In this document: piece after piece, positions 19,091-29,150 of the stretch | Position numbering within the stretch: position 1 is the stretch's first letter | Layout: each line of letters starts with the position of its first letter | Assembly (NCBI RefSeq): GCF_023150235.1 | Contig: NZ_JAKLLH010000014.1 | Span: 1 to 64,000, forward strand | Direction: 5' to 3' | Length of the DNA stretch: 64,000 bases | Origin: Azonexus sp. | Lineage (GTDB): Bacteria > Pseudomonadota > Gammaproteobacteria > Burkholderiales > Rhodocyclaceae | The notes under the pieces: model-generated | Databases searched by the model: none | What the model saw: the letters and a program-made list of their open reading frames with translations, nothing else | Told to the model about the DNA's origin: nothing | Translations under genes and position numbers: made by a program

Positions 19091-19543
19091 TCAGCCCTGA
19101 TACCAGGGCAGGCCGGCCTTGCGCCAGCCACCGAGGTGTCCGCGTTGGCCGTTGGCGTCCTTGTCGCCCTCGAAACCCTCGAGGATGTTGTAGCAATTGG
19201 TATAACCGGCTTCGCTCGCGGCAGCGGCGGCACCGATCGAGCGGACGCCGCTGCGGCAAAGGAACATCACCAGTGCTTCACGATCAACCCGGCGGGTCAG
19301 TTCGGCGACAAAGTCGGGATTGCGCGTACTCCCCGGATACTGGTTCCATTCGATCTCGACCGCCTGCGGGACTCGTCCCACCCAGTCCCATTCGGCACGG
19401 GTGCGGACATCGACCAGGCAAGCGCCGGGTGCCTGTTGCAAGAGCAGATAGGCTTCCGCCGGCAACAGTTCGCCTTGGTAGGGGCGGCCCAGGCCTTCGG
19501 CACGCGCCTGAGCCAAGCGCAAAATTTCGGTCATCGTTCCCAT
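19091..19543 (-). CDS. rhodanese-like domain protein
   Basis: Single-domain rhodanese of 150 aa. The active-site loop is CRSGVRS with Cys96 as the likely sulfur acceptor, after the fold landmarks LVDVRTRAEWDWVG and IEWNQYP. The C-terminal GFEGDKDANGQRG...GWRKAGLPWYQ is typical of small bacterial thiosulfate sulfurtransferase-like proteins. The true sulfur partner is unknown. Start at 19543 or the ATG three codons later. Confidence 0.88.
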   Translation of the reverse strand: MGTMTEILRLAQARAEGLGRPYQGELLPAEAYLLLQQAPGACLVDVRTRAEWDWVGRVPQAVEIEWNQYPGSTRNPDFVAELTRRVDREALVMFLCRSGVRSIGAAAAASEAGYTNCYNILEGFEGDKDANGQRGHLGGWRKAGLPWYQG

Positions 19544-19590
19544 TGATCGCGGCTGCTAGAATCCAGGGGCGTAAGTATAGGGCAGAGACC

Positions 19591-20751
19591 ATGACTGAGG
19601 GCGAATTCGACCGGGCCGACGATACGGTATGGCGCAGCAGCGTGGCGCAGAAGGCAACCTGGATCAGCGCCGGAGTCAACCTGTTGCTGACCCTGGCGCA
19701 GCTCGTCGTCGGCTGGCTGGCGCACTCGCAATCATTGCTGGCGCACGGCCTGCATTCCTTTTCCGACCTGCTCTCGGATTTTCTGGTGCTGTTCGCCACG
19801 CGCCAGAGCGCGCATCCGGCCGACGCCGCCCACCCCTACGGCCATGCCCGGTTCGAGACTGCGGCGACGCTGATCCTGGGTTCTTCGCTGGTCCTGATCG
19901 GCGGCGGCATCCTGTGGGATTGCGCCTTGCGCCTGCAACGGGCCGACGTGCCGGCACCGATCGAATGGTCGGCGTTCTGGGTGGCGGTGGCGACGGTGCT
20001 GGCCAAGGAAGGCCTTTACCGCTACCTGGCCGCTGTCGCCGACCGCCTGCGTTCGCCGCTTCTGCTGGCGAATGCGCTGCACACCCGGGCCGATGCCGCG
20101 TCGGCGCTGGTGGTCGTGGTCGGGATCGGCGGCGCACTGATCGGCTGGCCGCTGCTCGACTTGCTGGCGGCGGCGCTGATGGGTCTGATGATCCTGCGCA
20201 TGGGCGGGGAGCTGGCGCGGGAGGCCCTGCTGGAGTTGATCGATACCGGGCTCGATACCGCCGAGGTGCAAGCCATTCGCCAGACCATCGTCAATACGCC
20301 CGGTGTGCTTGGCCTGCACCTCTTGCGTACCCGGCGCATGGCCCATCGGGCTCTGGTCGATGCGCATGTCCAGGTCGATCCGCGTATCAGCGTTTCGGAG
20401 GGGCATTGCATTGCCGAATCGGTGCGAGAGCGACTGCTGGCCACCCATCGCGACATTCTCGACGTCCTGGTTCATATCGACCCCGAAATTGACGGCCAGT
20501 CTTCGCCGGCCCCCGGTTTGCCGACACGCGAGGATTTGCAGCGGCTGCTCACCCCCTGTCTTGACGATTGGCCGCCATTGTTGCGCATGGATTTGCACTA
20601 TCTGGACGGTCGATTGGAAATCGAGCTTTTTTTTGCTGCGCGGCCGACCGGCGCGGTGGATGTCGATGCACTTGAGAGTCGCATCCGTGGGGTCTTGGCG
20701 GGGCGAGAAAGTCTGCGCGAACTCTCCTTTTGGGTGCGGGTAGCACCGTGA
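19591..20751 (+). CDS. cation diffusion facilitator transporter
   Basis: CDF-family metal/proton antiporter of 386 aa with about six TM helices. The metal sites are visible as HSFSDLLSDF in TM2 and HTRADAASAL in TM5. The cytoplasmic C-terminal domain carries HVQVDPRISVSEGH and a further extension of about 90 aa. Zn, Fe or Mn are all possible substrates. The last codons overlap an NtrC-like site that belongs to the glnA promoter. Confidence 0.92.
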   Translation: MTEGEFDRADDTVWRSSVAQKATWISAGVNLLLTLAQLVVGWLAHSQSLLAHGLHSFSDLLSDFLVLFATRQSAHPADAAHPYGHARFETAATLILGSSLVLIGGGILWDCALRLQRADVPAPIEWSAFWVAVATVLAKEGLYRYLAAVADRLRSPLLLANALHTRADAASALVVVVGIGGALIGWPLLDLLAAALMGLMILRMGGELAREALLELIDTGLDTAEVQAIRQTIVNTPGVLGLHLLRTRRMAHRALVDAHVQVDPRISVSEGHCIAESVRERLLATHRDILDVLVHIDPEIDGQSSPAPGLPTREDLQRLLTPCLDDWPPLLRMDLHYLDGRLEIELFFAARPTGAVDVDALESRIRGVLAGRESLRELSFWVRVAP

Positions 20752-20758
20752 TGGTGCG
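20742..20758 (+). promoter_or_regulatory. NtrC-type binding site, distal
   Basis: AGCACC-GTGAT-GGTGCG: perfect inner dyad GCACC-N5-GGTGC against the NtrC consensus TGCACC-N5-GGTGCA. It overlaps the TGA stop of the upstream transporter gene and lies 31 bp (about three helical turns) from the proximal site. Confidence 0.75.
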
Positions 20759-20772
20759 TTTTTGCCTGCTGT

Positions 20773-20789
20773 TGCACCGAATGCGTGCA
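20773..20789 (+). promoter_or_regulatory. NtrC-type binding site, proximal
   Basis: TGCACC-GAATG-CGTGCA matches the NtrC consensus at 11 of 12 arm positions. It is centred about 80-100 nt upstream of the predicted sigma-54 start site, a typical enhancer distance. Confidence 0.78.
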
Positions 20790-20851
20790 TGGATTCTTTT
20801 GGCGACGTGCTTATCCCCTTGTGGCACAATGGAAAGCTGAGTCGCAGGCCG

Positions 20852-20867
20852 TGGCATGCTTCCTGCT
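20852..20867 (+). promoter_or_regulatory. sigma-54 promoter of glnA
   Basis: TGGCATG-CTTC-CTGCT, with GG and GC exactly 12 nt apart, fits the -24/-12 consensus TGGCAYG-N4-TTGCW with one mismatch. Transcription would start near 20879, about 60 nt before the glnA ATG. Confidence 0.85.
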
Positions 20868-20937
20868 AGCAAGCAGCGTTGCGATTTTTTATTGGCGCCG
20901 GCCTACCGGCAATTGTTTTCTTAGGAGACTAACGCTT

Positions 20938-22356
20938 ATGGCAACCCCGCAAGACGTGATGAAGATGGTCAAGGAAAACGACGCCAAGTTCGTCGATTTC
21001 CGCTTTACCGACACCCGTGGCAAGGAACAGCACGTCACCGTGCCGGTCTCCGCCTTTGACGAAGACAAGTTCGAAAACGGTCACGCTTTCGACGGCTCTT
21101 CCATTGCCGGCTGGAAGGGTATCCAGGCTTCCGACATGATCCTGATGCCGGATCCCGACACCGCCTACGTCGACCCGTTCTTCGACGAGACCACCGTGGT
21201 CCTGTCCTGCGACGTGGTTGACCCCGCCGACGGTCGCGGCTACGACCGCGATCCGCGCTCCATCGCCAAGCGCGCTGAAGCCTACCTGAAGTCCTCCGGC
21301 GTCGGCGATACCGCCTACTTTGGCCCGGAACCCGAATTCTTCATTTTCGACGGCGTCGAATGGTCGGTCGACATGTCCGGCTGCTCGCTGAAGATCCACT
21401 CCGCCGAGGCTTCCTGGGGTTCCGGCGAGCGCAACGAATCCGTCGGTGGCGCCACCGGTCACCGCCCGACCGTCAAGGGCGGTTACTTCCCGGTACCGCC
21501 GGTCGATAGCCTGCACGACATTCGCTCCGCGATGGTCCTGACTCTGGAATCCCTGGGCGTGCCGGTTGAAGTGCATCACCACGAAGTGGCCAACGCCGGC
21601 CAGTGCGAAATCGGTACCGTCTTCTCGACCCTGGTCAAGCGCGCCGACTGGACCCAGATCCTCAAGTACGTCGTGCACAACGTTGCCCACCAGTACGGCA
21701 AGACCGCCACCTTCATGCCCAAGCCCATCGTTGGCGACAACGGTTCCGGCATGCACGTGCACCAGTCGATCTGGAAGGACGGCAAGAACCTGTTCGCAGG
21801 CGACCAGTACGCCGGCCTGTCCGAAACCGCCCTGTTCTACATCGGCGGCATCATCAAGCACGCCAAGGCCCTGAACGCGATCACCAACCCGGGTACCAAC
21901 TCCTACAAGCGTCTGGTCCCGCACTACGAAGCACCGGTCAAGCTGGCTTACTCCGCCAAGAACCGTTCCGCTTCGATCCGCATCCCGTTCGTCGCCTCGA
22001 CCAAGGCCCGTCGTATCGAAACCCGCTTCCCGGATCCGATCGCCAACCCGTACCTGTGCTTCGCCGCGCTGCTGATGGCTGGTCTGGACGGTATTCAGAA
22101 CAAGATCCACCCGGGCGACCCGGCCGACAAGAACCTGTACGATCTGCCGCCGGAAGAAGACGCGCTGATCCCGACCGTTTGCGCCTCGCTGGAAGAAGCC
22201 CTGACCAGCCTGGACAATGATCGCGAGTTCCTGACCCGTGGCGGCGTCTTCTCCAACGACTGGATCGATGCCTACATCGCTCTGAAGATGGAAGAAGTGA
22301 ACAAGATCCGCATGACGACCCACCCGGTCGAATTCGATCTCTACTACAGCTGCTAA
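20938..22356 (+). CDS. glnA: glutamine synthetase type I
   Basis: Cytoplasmic dodecameric enzyme making glutamine from glutamate, ammonia and ATP. 472 aa, normal for GSI-beta. Visible landmarks: [13 protein letters not shown], the NGSGMH-type motif ([16 protein letters not shown]), and the adenylylation segment NLYDLPPEE with Tyr401 as the probable AMP-acceptor. The ATG at 20938 follows an AGGAGA ribosome site. Codon choice is strongly C/G-ending and regular, as in a highly expressed gene. Control by NtrC and sigma-54 is indicated upstream; GlnE adenylylation is implied by the tyrosine. Confidence 0.98.
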   Translation: MATPQDVMKMVKENDAKFVDFRFTDTRGKEQHVTVPVSAFDEDKFENGHAFDGSSIAGWKGIQASDMILMPDPDTAYVDPFFDETTVVLSCDVVDPADGRGYDRDPRSIAKRAEAYLKSSGVGDTAYFGPEPEFFIFDGVEWSVDMSGCSLKIHSAEASWGSGERNESVGGATGHRPTVKGGYFPVPPVDSLHDIRSAMVLTLESLGVPVEVHHHEVANAGQCEIGTVFSTLVKRADWTQILKYVVHNVAHQYGKTATFMPKPIVGDNGSGMHVHQSIWKDGKNLFAGDQYAGLSETALFYIGGIIKHAKALNAITNPGTNSYKRLVPHYEAPVKLAYSAKNRSASIRIPFVASTKARRIETRFPDPIANPYLCFAALLMAGLDGIQNKIHPGDPADKNLYDLPPEEDALIPTVCASLEEALTSLDNDREFLTRGGVFSNDWIDAYIALKMEEVNKIRMTTHPVEFDLYYSC

Positions 22357-22370
22357 GCGGAAACGCCATA

Positions 22371-22402
22371 GAAAAAGCGGGACTTGTTCCCGCTTTTTTT
22401 TA
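22371..22402 (+). terminator. intrinsic terminator of glnA
   Basis: Stem AAAAGCGGGA/TCCCGCTTTT with a CTTGT loop followed by T8, 15 nt after the glnA stop. TATAAT starts within its T-run at about 22401 and could serve the next gene. Confidence 0.92.
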
Positions 22403-22433
22403 TAATCCCGGTGCCGGCTACTCCTTTTTTGCC

Positions 22434-24284
22434 ATGACTCGCACCTTGCTTCCGGGATTTTCCTGCCTGATGATCGTTGGCGAGCCACCGGTCGCTTTCG
22501 ATGTACGGGCCGTTGCAGCCCGTTTTCCCGCGCTGGCGATCCTGTCGCTGGCCACCTCCCCGCGCCCCGACCCGGTGGAGGCCGGCAAGACCTTGCTCCT
22601 GACCGACGCCGATTGGCTCAACCGCCAGTCACCCGATTGCAGCGAACGGCTGCGAGCCTGGCGGCAGGCCGGTGCCCGCTGGATCACCACCTTGCCGCGC
22701 ATGCTCTCGCCTCGGGAAAAGCTCGCGGCCATACGCGCCGGTGCGAGCGATTTCCTGGCTTCGCCCTTGCCCCCGGAAGTTTTCGGTCACTGGCTGGGTG
22801 TGCACCATCCTGGTGCGGAGTTGCCCTGGCAGGTGCTGCTCCTCGTTCGCGAGGAGACGGCTGCTCGCTGGCGGGCCGGTTTAAGTCGCCCGGAGATCAA
22901 TCTCCGGGTCTGCACGCAAGCCCTGGATGCGCCGGCAAGTATCGCCCTCGACCCTCCCGATCTGCTGCTGGTGGAAGACGAACTGGGCGAGTGTCGAGGA
23001 GAGGAATTGCTGCTGCTGATCGGCTGCGATTTTCCCCGCCTGAGCATGCGCCTGCTCGATGGGCGGCGGATCGAAAATCCGGGCGCCTGGTTCGACGGAC
23101 TGCTGGCCACGCTGCTGCCGGAGCTGCGCAGTCGTCGCCAGGAACGCCAGGCTGATGCGCCCGAGCATCGCCAGCTGCAGGTTTTCCGTCGCCTGGTCGA
23201 AGCCAGCGAGCAAGCGATTGGCGTGGCCGACCATTCCGGCCGCATCATCTATGTCAATCCGGCTTACCAGCGTTTGCTCGGCTATGCCGCCGACGAGGTG
23301 CGGGGTCGCCACTTCAGCCGGGGGCTGGCGCCGGGGCAGGAAGAAGCGCTCTCCGAAATCGCCGCCAGTTATCGGCGCGGTCACGGCTGGCGCGGTTACT
23401 TGCGTGCACGGCGCAAGGACGGCGGCGAATTCGTCAGTCGCAATAATTGCAATGCGATTGTCGATCCGCGTGGCGGCCAGCTGCAATACAGTTTCAATAT
23501 TTTTGAGGACTGTAGCGAGGAAATCGTCCGTCAGCAGCAGTTGGAGCAAGCCGTGTGCGAGGCGAACGAGGCCAATCGGGCCAAGTCGGAATTCCTCTCG
23601 CGCATGAGTCACGAACTGCGCACGCCAATGAATGCGATCATCGGCTTTGCCCAGTTGCTGGAAATCGACCGCAGCCTGGATGAAGACAGTCGCGAGAATG
23701 TGGATGAAATCCTCAAGGCCGGTCGCCATTTGCTTGAATTGATCAACGAGGTGCTCGATCTGTCCAGGGTCGAGTCCGGGCGTATCGAACTGGCGATGGA
23801 GGCCGTCGATTACCGGCGTCTGCTCGCCGATTGCATCGTCCTCCTGCAAGCGGCTGCCGATGCCCGCCAGATCGTGATTCGCTGTGGCCCCTTGCCGCCC
23901 CTGGCCTTGCGCGCGGACCGCACCCGGCTCAAGCAGATATTGCTCAACCTGCTCTCGAACGCCATCAAATACAACCGGCGGCAAGGCCATGTCGAGATTG
24001 TCGGCGAATACACGGCCGGACCGGCGGACGCGCTTTTTCGCCTGCATGTGCGCGACAGCGGCCGGGGTATCGTGCCGGAACGCCTGCCCCAGCTCTTCGA
24101 GCCCTTCAATCGCCTGGGGGCGGAATATGGCGAGATCGAAGGAACCGGCATCGGTCTGGTCATCGTGCGCAAGCTGCTGGAACTGATGGGCGGCAAGGTG
24201 GGGGTCGATAGCCGGGAGGGAGAAGGGAGCGATTTCTGGATCGAGTTGCCGATCGATGCAGGCCGGCTGCCCGCGCCGGATTAA
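22434..24284 (+). CDS. soluble PAS-domain sensor histidine kinase
   Basis: Cytoplasmic kinase of 616 aa with no TM helix. Residues 1-230 resemble degenerate receiver-like folds (segment LAAIRAGASDFLASPL) without a clear phospho-acceptor. A PAS domain (about 260-370; GVADHSGRIIYVNPAYQRLLGY) is followed by HisKA with His393 (SRMSHELRTPMNA) and a HATPase domain with GTGIGL. No receiver is attached and no response regulator is adjacent. It begins 32 nt after the glnA terminator, but nothing in the sequence makes it an NtrB: the NtrB arrangement would be glnA-ntrB-ntrC. Function unknown. Confidence 0.88.
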   Translation: MTRTLLPGFSCLMIVGEPPVAFDVRAVAARFPALAILSLATSPRPDPVEAGKTLLLTDADWLNRQSPDCSERLRAWRQAGARWITTLPRMLSPREKLAAIRAGASDFLASPLPPEVFGHWLGVHHPGAELPWQVLLLVREETAARWRAGLSRPEINLRVCTQALDAPASIALDPPDLLLVEDELGECRGEELLLLIGCDFPRLSMRLLDGRRIENPGAWFDGLLATLLPELRSRRQERQADAPEHRQLQVFRRLVEASEQAIGVADHSGRIIYVNPAYQRLLGYAADEVRGRHFSRGLAPGQEEALSEIAASYRRGHGWRGYLRARRKDGGEFVSRNNCNAIVDPRGGQLQYSFNIFEDCSEEIVRQQQLEQAVCEANEANRAKSEFLSRMSHELRTPMNAIIGFAQLLEIDRSLDEDSRENVDEILKAGRHLLELINEVLDLSRVESGRIELAMEAVDYRRLLADCIVLLQAAADARQIVIRCGPLPPLALRADRTRLKQILLNLLSNAIKYNRRQGHVEIVGEYTAGPADALFRLHVRDSGRGIVPERLPQLFEPFNRLGAEYGEIEGTGIGLVIVRKLLELMGGKVGVDSREGEGSDFWIELPIDAGRLPAPD

Positions 24285-24520
24285 AGGCCCATGGCAGAGC
24301 CGGGTCGGCTTTGTTGCGTGAAACTGGAAGAATTGGCGTTTTTGCGGGATTTTTCCGGTAAATCGATAAAACTTTGCATTTGTCGGCATTTTCGGCCTTT
24401 GGCGCTGTCGACCGTGTCGCCACAAAGGAAGGGCTTCCCTTTAGAATCGCGGGGATCGTTTCAATCCGGTGGCGGCAGTGTGACAAAACACGGATGTCCC
24501 CACCTCAGCGGAGCAAAGCC

Positions 24521-26602
24521 TTGAAGAACAATCAGCCGGTCACACAGCGCGAAGTTCCCTTTCCCCCCAATACCTATCTCGTTTCGCGCACCGATCTAAA
24601 GGGCGTCATCACTTACTGCAACGACGCTTTTGTCGATATATCCGGTTTCAGCCGCGACGAGCTGGTCGGTCAGAGCCATAACGTCGTCCGCCACCCGGAC
24701 ATGCCCAAGGCGGCTTTCGCGGATTTATGGCAGACCGTCAAATCCGGGATGCCCTGGCGCGGCCTGGTCAAGAACCGCAACAAGAATGGCGATCATTACT
24801 GGGTCGAGGCTTTTGTCGTTCCGATCCGGAAAAATGGCCAGATCACCGGTTACATGTCGGTGCGCACTCCGCCCACGGCCGAGCGCAAGGCGGCCGCCGA
24901 GGCTCTCTATCAAACCACCGGCCTCGACGGCAAGCTGCCGGCCACCGGGCGTAAAAGTCCATCCATCGGAGCGCGCCTGTGGGCAACCATGGCCGCGCTG
25001 GTGCTGATGCTGATCCTGGTCGGTGGCCTTGGCCTGCGGGAACTCGCTAGCACCAACAGCGAACTGCAGTCGATGTACCGGCAGCAGCTGCAGCCATCCA
25101 ACCTGGTCAACCGCATGATGTTCCTGCTTTCGGACAATCGTTCGCAGATCATGCTCGCCCTGCAGCACGATCCGGCCAGCAACTTCGCCAGCATGCACGA
25201 CCATCCGCTGGATGTGCATGTCCAGCACACGCTGAACAATCGCCAGGAAATCAATGCTCTGCTCGACGAGCTGAAGAAGGTGAGCCTCAGCGATACGCAG
25301 CAGGCGCTGCTCGCCAAGTTTGGCGAAACACGCGAGCGCTTTTCGCAGGAAGGGGTGCGCCTCGCTCGCGAACAGCTGAAGGCCGGGCAATTCGACCTTG
25401 CCAACATGACCCTGCTACAGAAGATCAACCCGCTGTACGGCGACATGCGCAAGGACGGCGAGGCCCTGATTCAGGCCCTGGCCAGGGATGCCGAGAGTGC
25501 CTACCTCGATGCGGAAGAGGCCTACCGTCAGGCGCGCAATATCGACATCGTCCTGCTGTTGGCGGCCTTGCTGCTGACGGGACTGGCCGGCACGCTGCTC
25601 AGCCGCAGCATCGTCGGTTCGGTGCGTACCGCCGTCAACCATTTCGAGCGTATCAGCGAGGGCGATCTGACCGGAAGCATCGATATCTCCGGGCGCGACG
25701 AAACCGGCCTCCTGCTCTGCAACCTGGCGACCATGCAGGCCACCCTGAAGGCCATGCTGGACGAAATCAGCACGGCTTCGCGCAACATCGATGCCCGTTG
25801 CGAGCAACTGGAGGAGCAGATGCAGTTGGTGAGCGAACAGTCTCTGGAGCAGCAATCCAGCGTCGAGAGCGTTGCCGCCGCGACCGAGGAGTTCAGCCAG
25901 TCGGTGCAGGAAGTGGCGATCAATGCCCAGGAAACGGCGGGGGCCGCGCGCGAATCGCAGCAACAGGTCGACCGCAGCAACCAGAATATCAACCAGAGCA
26001 TGGCCGCGACCTCGCGGGTCGTCGAGGCAGTGCATGCCTCGAATGCCACCATCGAGAAGCTGAACCAGTCGATTGCCAAGATCGGCGACATGACCCAGGT
26101 CATCGCCGATATCGCCAGCCAGACCAATTTGCTGGCGCTTAATGCCGCCATCGAGGCGGCGCGTGCCGGCGAACAGGGGCGGGGTTTCGCGGTCGTCGCC
26201 GACGAGGTGCGCAAGCTGGCCGAACGCACGACAACCTCGACCGGTGACATCAACAGCACGGTTGCCGAAATTCAGTCAGTGACCGCTCAGGCCGTGCACA
26301 GCATGGACCTTGCCGCCCGCGAGGTCGAAACCGGGATCGACAAGTTGCGCGCCAGTGTCGAAGGTTTGTCCGATATCACGCATTCCTCCTGCCAGGTTTC
26401 CGAAATGGCGGTGCATATCTCGGATGCCGCCACGCAGCAGGGTGTGGCGAGCACCGAAGTTGCCAACAGCATGCAGCGTGTCAGCGACCTGATCAATCGT
26501 AACGCGGCATCGGCGAGGGAAGCCAAGCTGGCTGCCGACGAGCTGCTGCGCACGGCTTCCCAACTAGACCGCCTGATTGCCTCCTTCCGTCTCTATCGAT
26601 AA
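24521..26602 (+). CDS. PAS-containing methyl-accepting chemotaxis receptor (Aer-like)
   Basis: Chemoreceptor of about 693 aa. The cytoplasmic N-terminal PAS domain (about 12-125; [20 protein letters not shown] and [11 protein letters not shown]) is Aer-like and may hold FAD or heme. TM1 (about 153-173) and TM2 (about 341-360) enclose a helical bundle of about 165 residues, unlike E. coli Aer, which has only a membrane hairpin. HAMP and an MA signalling domain with tip [18 protein letters not shown] follow. I prefer the TTG at 24521 (GGAG upstream, normal N-terminus); an in-frame ATG at 24494 is the alternative. A TCGACCGTG motif lies in the leader at 24408. Confidence 0.9.
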   Translation: MKNNQPVTQREVPFPPNTYLVSRTDLKGVITYCNDAFVDISGFSRDELVGQSHNVVRHPDMPKAAFADLWQTVKSGMPWRGLVKNRNKNGDHYWVEAFVVPIRKNGQITGYMSVRTPPTAERKAAAEALYQTTGLDGKLPATGRKSPSIGARLWATMAALVLMLILVGGLGLRELASTNSELQSMYRQQLQPSNLVNRMMFLLSDNRSQIMLALQHDPASNFASMHDHPLDVHVQHTLNNRQEINALLDELKKVSLSDTQQALLAKFGETRERFSQEGVRLAREQLKAGQFDLANMTLLQKINPLYGDMRKDGEALIQALARDAESAYLDAEEAYRQARNIDIVLLLAALLLTGLAGTLLSRSIVGSVRTAVNHFERISEGDLTGSIDISGRDETGLLLCNLATMQATLKAMLDEISTASRNIDARCEQLEEQMQLVSEQSLEQQSSVESVAAATEEFSQSVQEVAINAQETAGAARESQQQVDRSNQNINQSMAATSRVVEAVHASNATIEKLNQSIAKIGDMTQVIADIASQTNLLALNAAIEAARAGEQGRGFAVVADEVRKLAERTTTSTGDINSTVAEIQSVTAQAVHSMDLAAREVETGIDKLRASVEGLSDITHSSCQVSEMAVHISDAATQQGVASTEVANSMQRVSDLINRNAASAREAKLAADELLRTASQLDRLIASFRLYR

Positions 26603-26611
26603 CACCGGGAA

Positions 26612-28081
26612 ATGCGCGCCTTGACGCGAAGCGCCGCAGGCCTGCCGGGCCGGGCGCTCCTGCTTTTCCTCCTCGCCGTCACCGGCGCCCGTGCCGAGTT
26701 GCCGCCGCCGGTACAGCAAGCCCTGCAGGCAGCGCAGATTTCCGCCAGCCACGTTGCCGTCGTCGTCCAGCCGGTCGATGGCCGCGCCCCGCTGCTCAGC
26801 CACAACGCACGGGCGGCGATGAATCCGGCCTCGGTGATGAAGCTGCTCACCACCTACGCCGCGCTCGAACTGCTCGGCCCGGCGCACAGCTGGAAAACCG
26901 GCGCCTGGAGCGAGGCATCCACGGTCGACGGCGTTTTGAACGGAAATCTGACCCTCAAGGGCGGCGGCGACCCGCGCTTTGCCATCGAACACCTGTGGTC
27001 GCTGCTACGCCAGCTGCGCGTGCGCGGCATCCGCCACATCGCCGGCGACATCGTTCTCGACCGCAGCGCCTTCGCGATTTCCGAGATCGATCCCGGCGCC
27101 TTCGACGACAAGCCGATGCGCCCCTACAACGTCGGCCCCGATGCCTTGCTGCTCAACTTCCGCGCGCTGCGCTTCAGCTTCATCGCCGACGGTGGCCAGC
27201 AACCGCGCGTGCTGCAGGAAACCCCGAGCGAGGGCCTGCACCTCGACAACCAGTTGCGCTACGGCGACGGTCCCTGCCCGCGCCAATGGCCGGACCAGAT
27301 TCAGAGCAAGCTGCAGGCCGAACCCAGCGGCAGCGGCTGGCGGCTGGTGTTCACCGGCAGCTACAGCCGCCAGTGCGGCGAAAAATCGCTCAACCTGGCG
27401 CCGCTCGCCGCCGACGCGCAGGCCGACGGCCTGCTCCGCGCCTTGTGGAGCGAACTCGGCGGCAGCCTCGCCGGCCGCGTGCGCAGCGGCACGCTGGCAC
27501 CCGGCGCCCGCCTGCTCGGTGAACACGAATCGCCGCCGCTGGCCGACGCGGTGCGCGACATCAACAAGTTCTCGAACAACGTAATGGCCCGCCACCTCTA
27601 CCTGGCACTCGGCAATGGCAACGGCGAAGCGGCAACCACCGAGCGCGCGCGGCAGCGACTCGACGACTGGCTGCGCCTGCAGCGGCTCGATTTTCCCGAA
27701 CTGGTGGTCGATAACGGCTCCGGCCTGTCGCGCCAGGAGCGGATCAGCGCCGACAGCCTCAACCGGCTGCTGCTGGCCGCGTGGCAGAGCCCGACCATGC
27801 CCGAGTTCATCGCCAGCCTGCCGATTGTCGGCATCGACGGGACGATGAAGCGGCGGCTCAAAGACAGCGCCGCGACTGGCCGCGCCCATATCAAGACCGG
27901 CACCCTCGACGGGGTCAAGACCGCCGCCGGCTACGCGCTCGACGCTCAGGGCCGGCGCTACAGCGTCAGCTTCCTGATCAACCACCCCAAGGCCCAGGCC
28001 GGCAGCGCCGCGATCGACGCGCTGCTGCTCTGGCTGGCGCAACGGCGCGACAAAACCGAGGCGGGCCGGCGTGGCGACTGA
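26612..28081 (+). CDS. dacB: D-alanyl-D-alanine carboxypeptidase/endopeptidase (PBP4, S13)
   Basis: Periplasmic serine peptidase of 489 aa trimming peptidoglycan stem peptides. An N-terminal signal peptide ends near ARA (about residue 28). The SxxK motif is Ser74-Val-Met-Lys77 (NPASVMKL), the SxN motif is SNN in NKFSNNVMARHL, and KTG is at Lys428 (HIKTGTLDGV). The large insert between SxxK and SxN is normal for PBP4. It starts 9 nt after the chemoreceptor and its stop overlaps the next gene. Confidence 0.93.
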   Translation: MRALTRSAAGLPGRALLLFLLAVTGARAELPPPVQQALQAAQISASHVAVVVQPVDGRAPLLSHNARAAMNPASVMKLLTTYAALELLGPAHSWKTGAWSEASTVDGVLNGNLTLKGGGDPRFAIEHLWSLLRQLRVRGIRHIAGDIVLDRSAFAISEIDPGAFDDKPMRPYNVGPDALLLNFRALRFSFIADGGQQPRVLQETPSEGLHLDNQLRYGDGPCPRQWPDQIQSKLQAEPSGSGWRLVFTGSYSRQCGEKSLNLAPLAADAQADGLLRALWSELGGSLAGRVRSGTLAPGARLLGEHESPPLADAVRDINKFSNNVMARHLYLALGNGNGEAATTERARQRLDDWLRLQRLDFPELVVDNGSGLSRQERISADSLNRLLLAAWQSPTMPEFIASLPIVGIDGTMKRRLKDSAATGRAHIKTGTLDGVKTAAGYALDAQGRRYSVSFLINHPKAQAGSAAIDALLLWLAQRRDKTEAGRRGD

Positions 28082-28811
28082 AGCAAGCACCACCGCCAAG
28101 GCCTCCGACGATGCCCCGGCCTTTCCCGCCGTCGCGCTGGCCACCGCCGGGCTCAACCGGCACGCGATCTTCCGCCGCAGCGATTTGCCCGCGGACTTGC
28201 TGGCGCAATTGCCGGACGGCGACTGGCAGGAACTGGTGCTGCTGGCGCATGCCGGGCCTTTGCTCTGGCAGCGGGTCAGCGCCGCGCGGCAGGCCGGCAC
28301 CGTTGGCGGCGACGATCCGATCGACGCTTACACGGTCGACTGCGTCAAACGGCTATTTTCCGGTTGCCTGCGGCAAATTCTCTATCCCGGGCCGCAAGCC
28401 CCCGGATTGCAGGCACTCGGCCAGTTGGCCGGCTGGCACCGGGCAACGCCGTTCATGGTCGGGATCGACACCGAATACGGCACCTGGTTCGCCTATCGCG
28501 CACTGCTGCTGACCGCCGGCGGTTTTTTGCCAACGCCGCCGGTCGACCGTGAACATCCCTGCACCACCTGCCGCGAGCGTCCTTGCCTGGCCGCCTGCCC
28601 GCCGGGCGCGCTGCTCAGCGGCCAACTGGACCTGGCGACTTGCCTCGACTACCGGCTGCAAGCCAACTCGCCCTGCGCCGCCACCTGCCGCACCCGCGAA
28701 GCCTGCCCGGTCGGCGGCGAACACCGCTATCCGCAAGCCCAGATCGCCCACGCCTACGGCCATTCGCTGAATTTCCTGCGTGCCTGGCGGCGAGGGATAC
28801 CATCGGATTGA
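28071..28811 (+). CDS. 4Fe-4S ferredoxin-like protein of unknown function
   Basis: 246-aa protein starting at a GTG that overlaps dacB by 11 nt. The C-terminal third has a cysteine-rich region with CTTCRERPCLAACPPGAL, a later single Cys (TCLDY) and CAATCRTREACPVG. These could hold one or two iron-sulfur clusters. The pattern resembles the ferredoxin part of QueG, but the protein lacks the QueG catalytic N-terminal half and is much shorter than its usual 370-380 aa. A coding copy of TCGACCGTG is at 28543. Function unknown. Confidence 0.72.
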   Translation: MATEASTTAKASDDAPAFPAVALATAGLNRHAIFRRSDLPADLLAQLPDGDWQELVLLAHAGPLLWQRVSAARQAGTVGGDDPIDAYTVDCVKRLFSGCLRQILYPGPQAPGLQALGQLAGWHRATPFMVGIDTEYGTWFAYRALLLTAGGFLPTPPVDREHPCTTCRERPCLAACPPGALLSGQLDLATCLDYRLQANSPCAATCRTREACPVGGEHRYPQAQIAHAYGHSLNFLRAWRRGIPSD

Positions 28812-28904
28812 AGCTGGAAAAAGTGCTTGTGAAGTGGATGATTCGTCGATTTTCGGCGTTGGAGACGTATGCGGACACTCAACCAGCGCTCCCTTTGGCG
28901 ATAC

Positions 28905-29150
28905 TCAGGCGGTTTGCAGAGGTTTTTCGGCGTCGATCTGCTGGATGAGTTGCGCCAGTGTCTCGTGCTTGATCTTCGTCCGGTATTCAACCTTGATACC
29001 TTGAGTGCCGAGAGCGGTGAAAAACTGCCTGGCACTCTCGATCTTCCATCGCTCATTCTCGGGGATGTCCGTCTGGTTATCGTAGCCCTTGGTTTCCACC
29101 ACCAGATAAAGCGCTTCGGCCTGGCCGTTCCGGGTGATGACGGACACCGG
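28905..29150 (-). pseudogene. 3' remnant of a type III restriction subunit (Res)
   Basis: About 80 C-terminal residues survive in frame, with LYLVVETKGYDN (the PD-(E/D)xK-type ETKG), ENERWKIESARQFF and VEYRTKIKHETLAQLI, a pattern typical of the end of Res-like type III endonucleases. No helicase motifs are found between here and the toxin gene, so the N-terminal 800-900 residues are missing. Reading frame continuity is lost around 29150-29210. Confidence 0.62.

Noticed and set aside
20822-20837. A second sigma-54-like site, TGGCACAATGGAAAGC
   Set aside because: GG and GC are 13 nt apart instead of 12, while the site at 20852 has the exact spacing.
24285-24520. Sigma-28 (FliA) promoter upstream of the PAS chemoreceptor
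   Set aside because: TAAA-like and CGATAA-like words are present but never at the required spacing.
28071-28811. Assignment of the small Fe-S protein as epoxyqueuosine reductase QueG
   Set aside because: The length and N-terminal domain do not fit; only the cysteine-rich end is similar.
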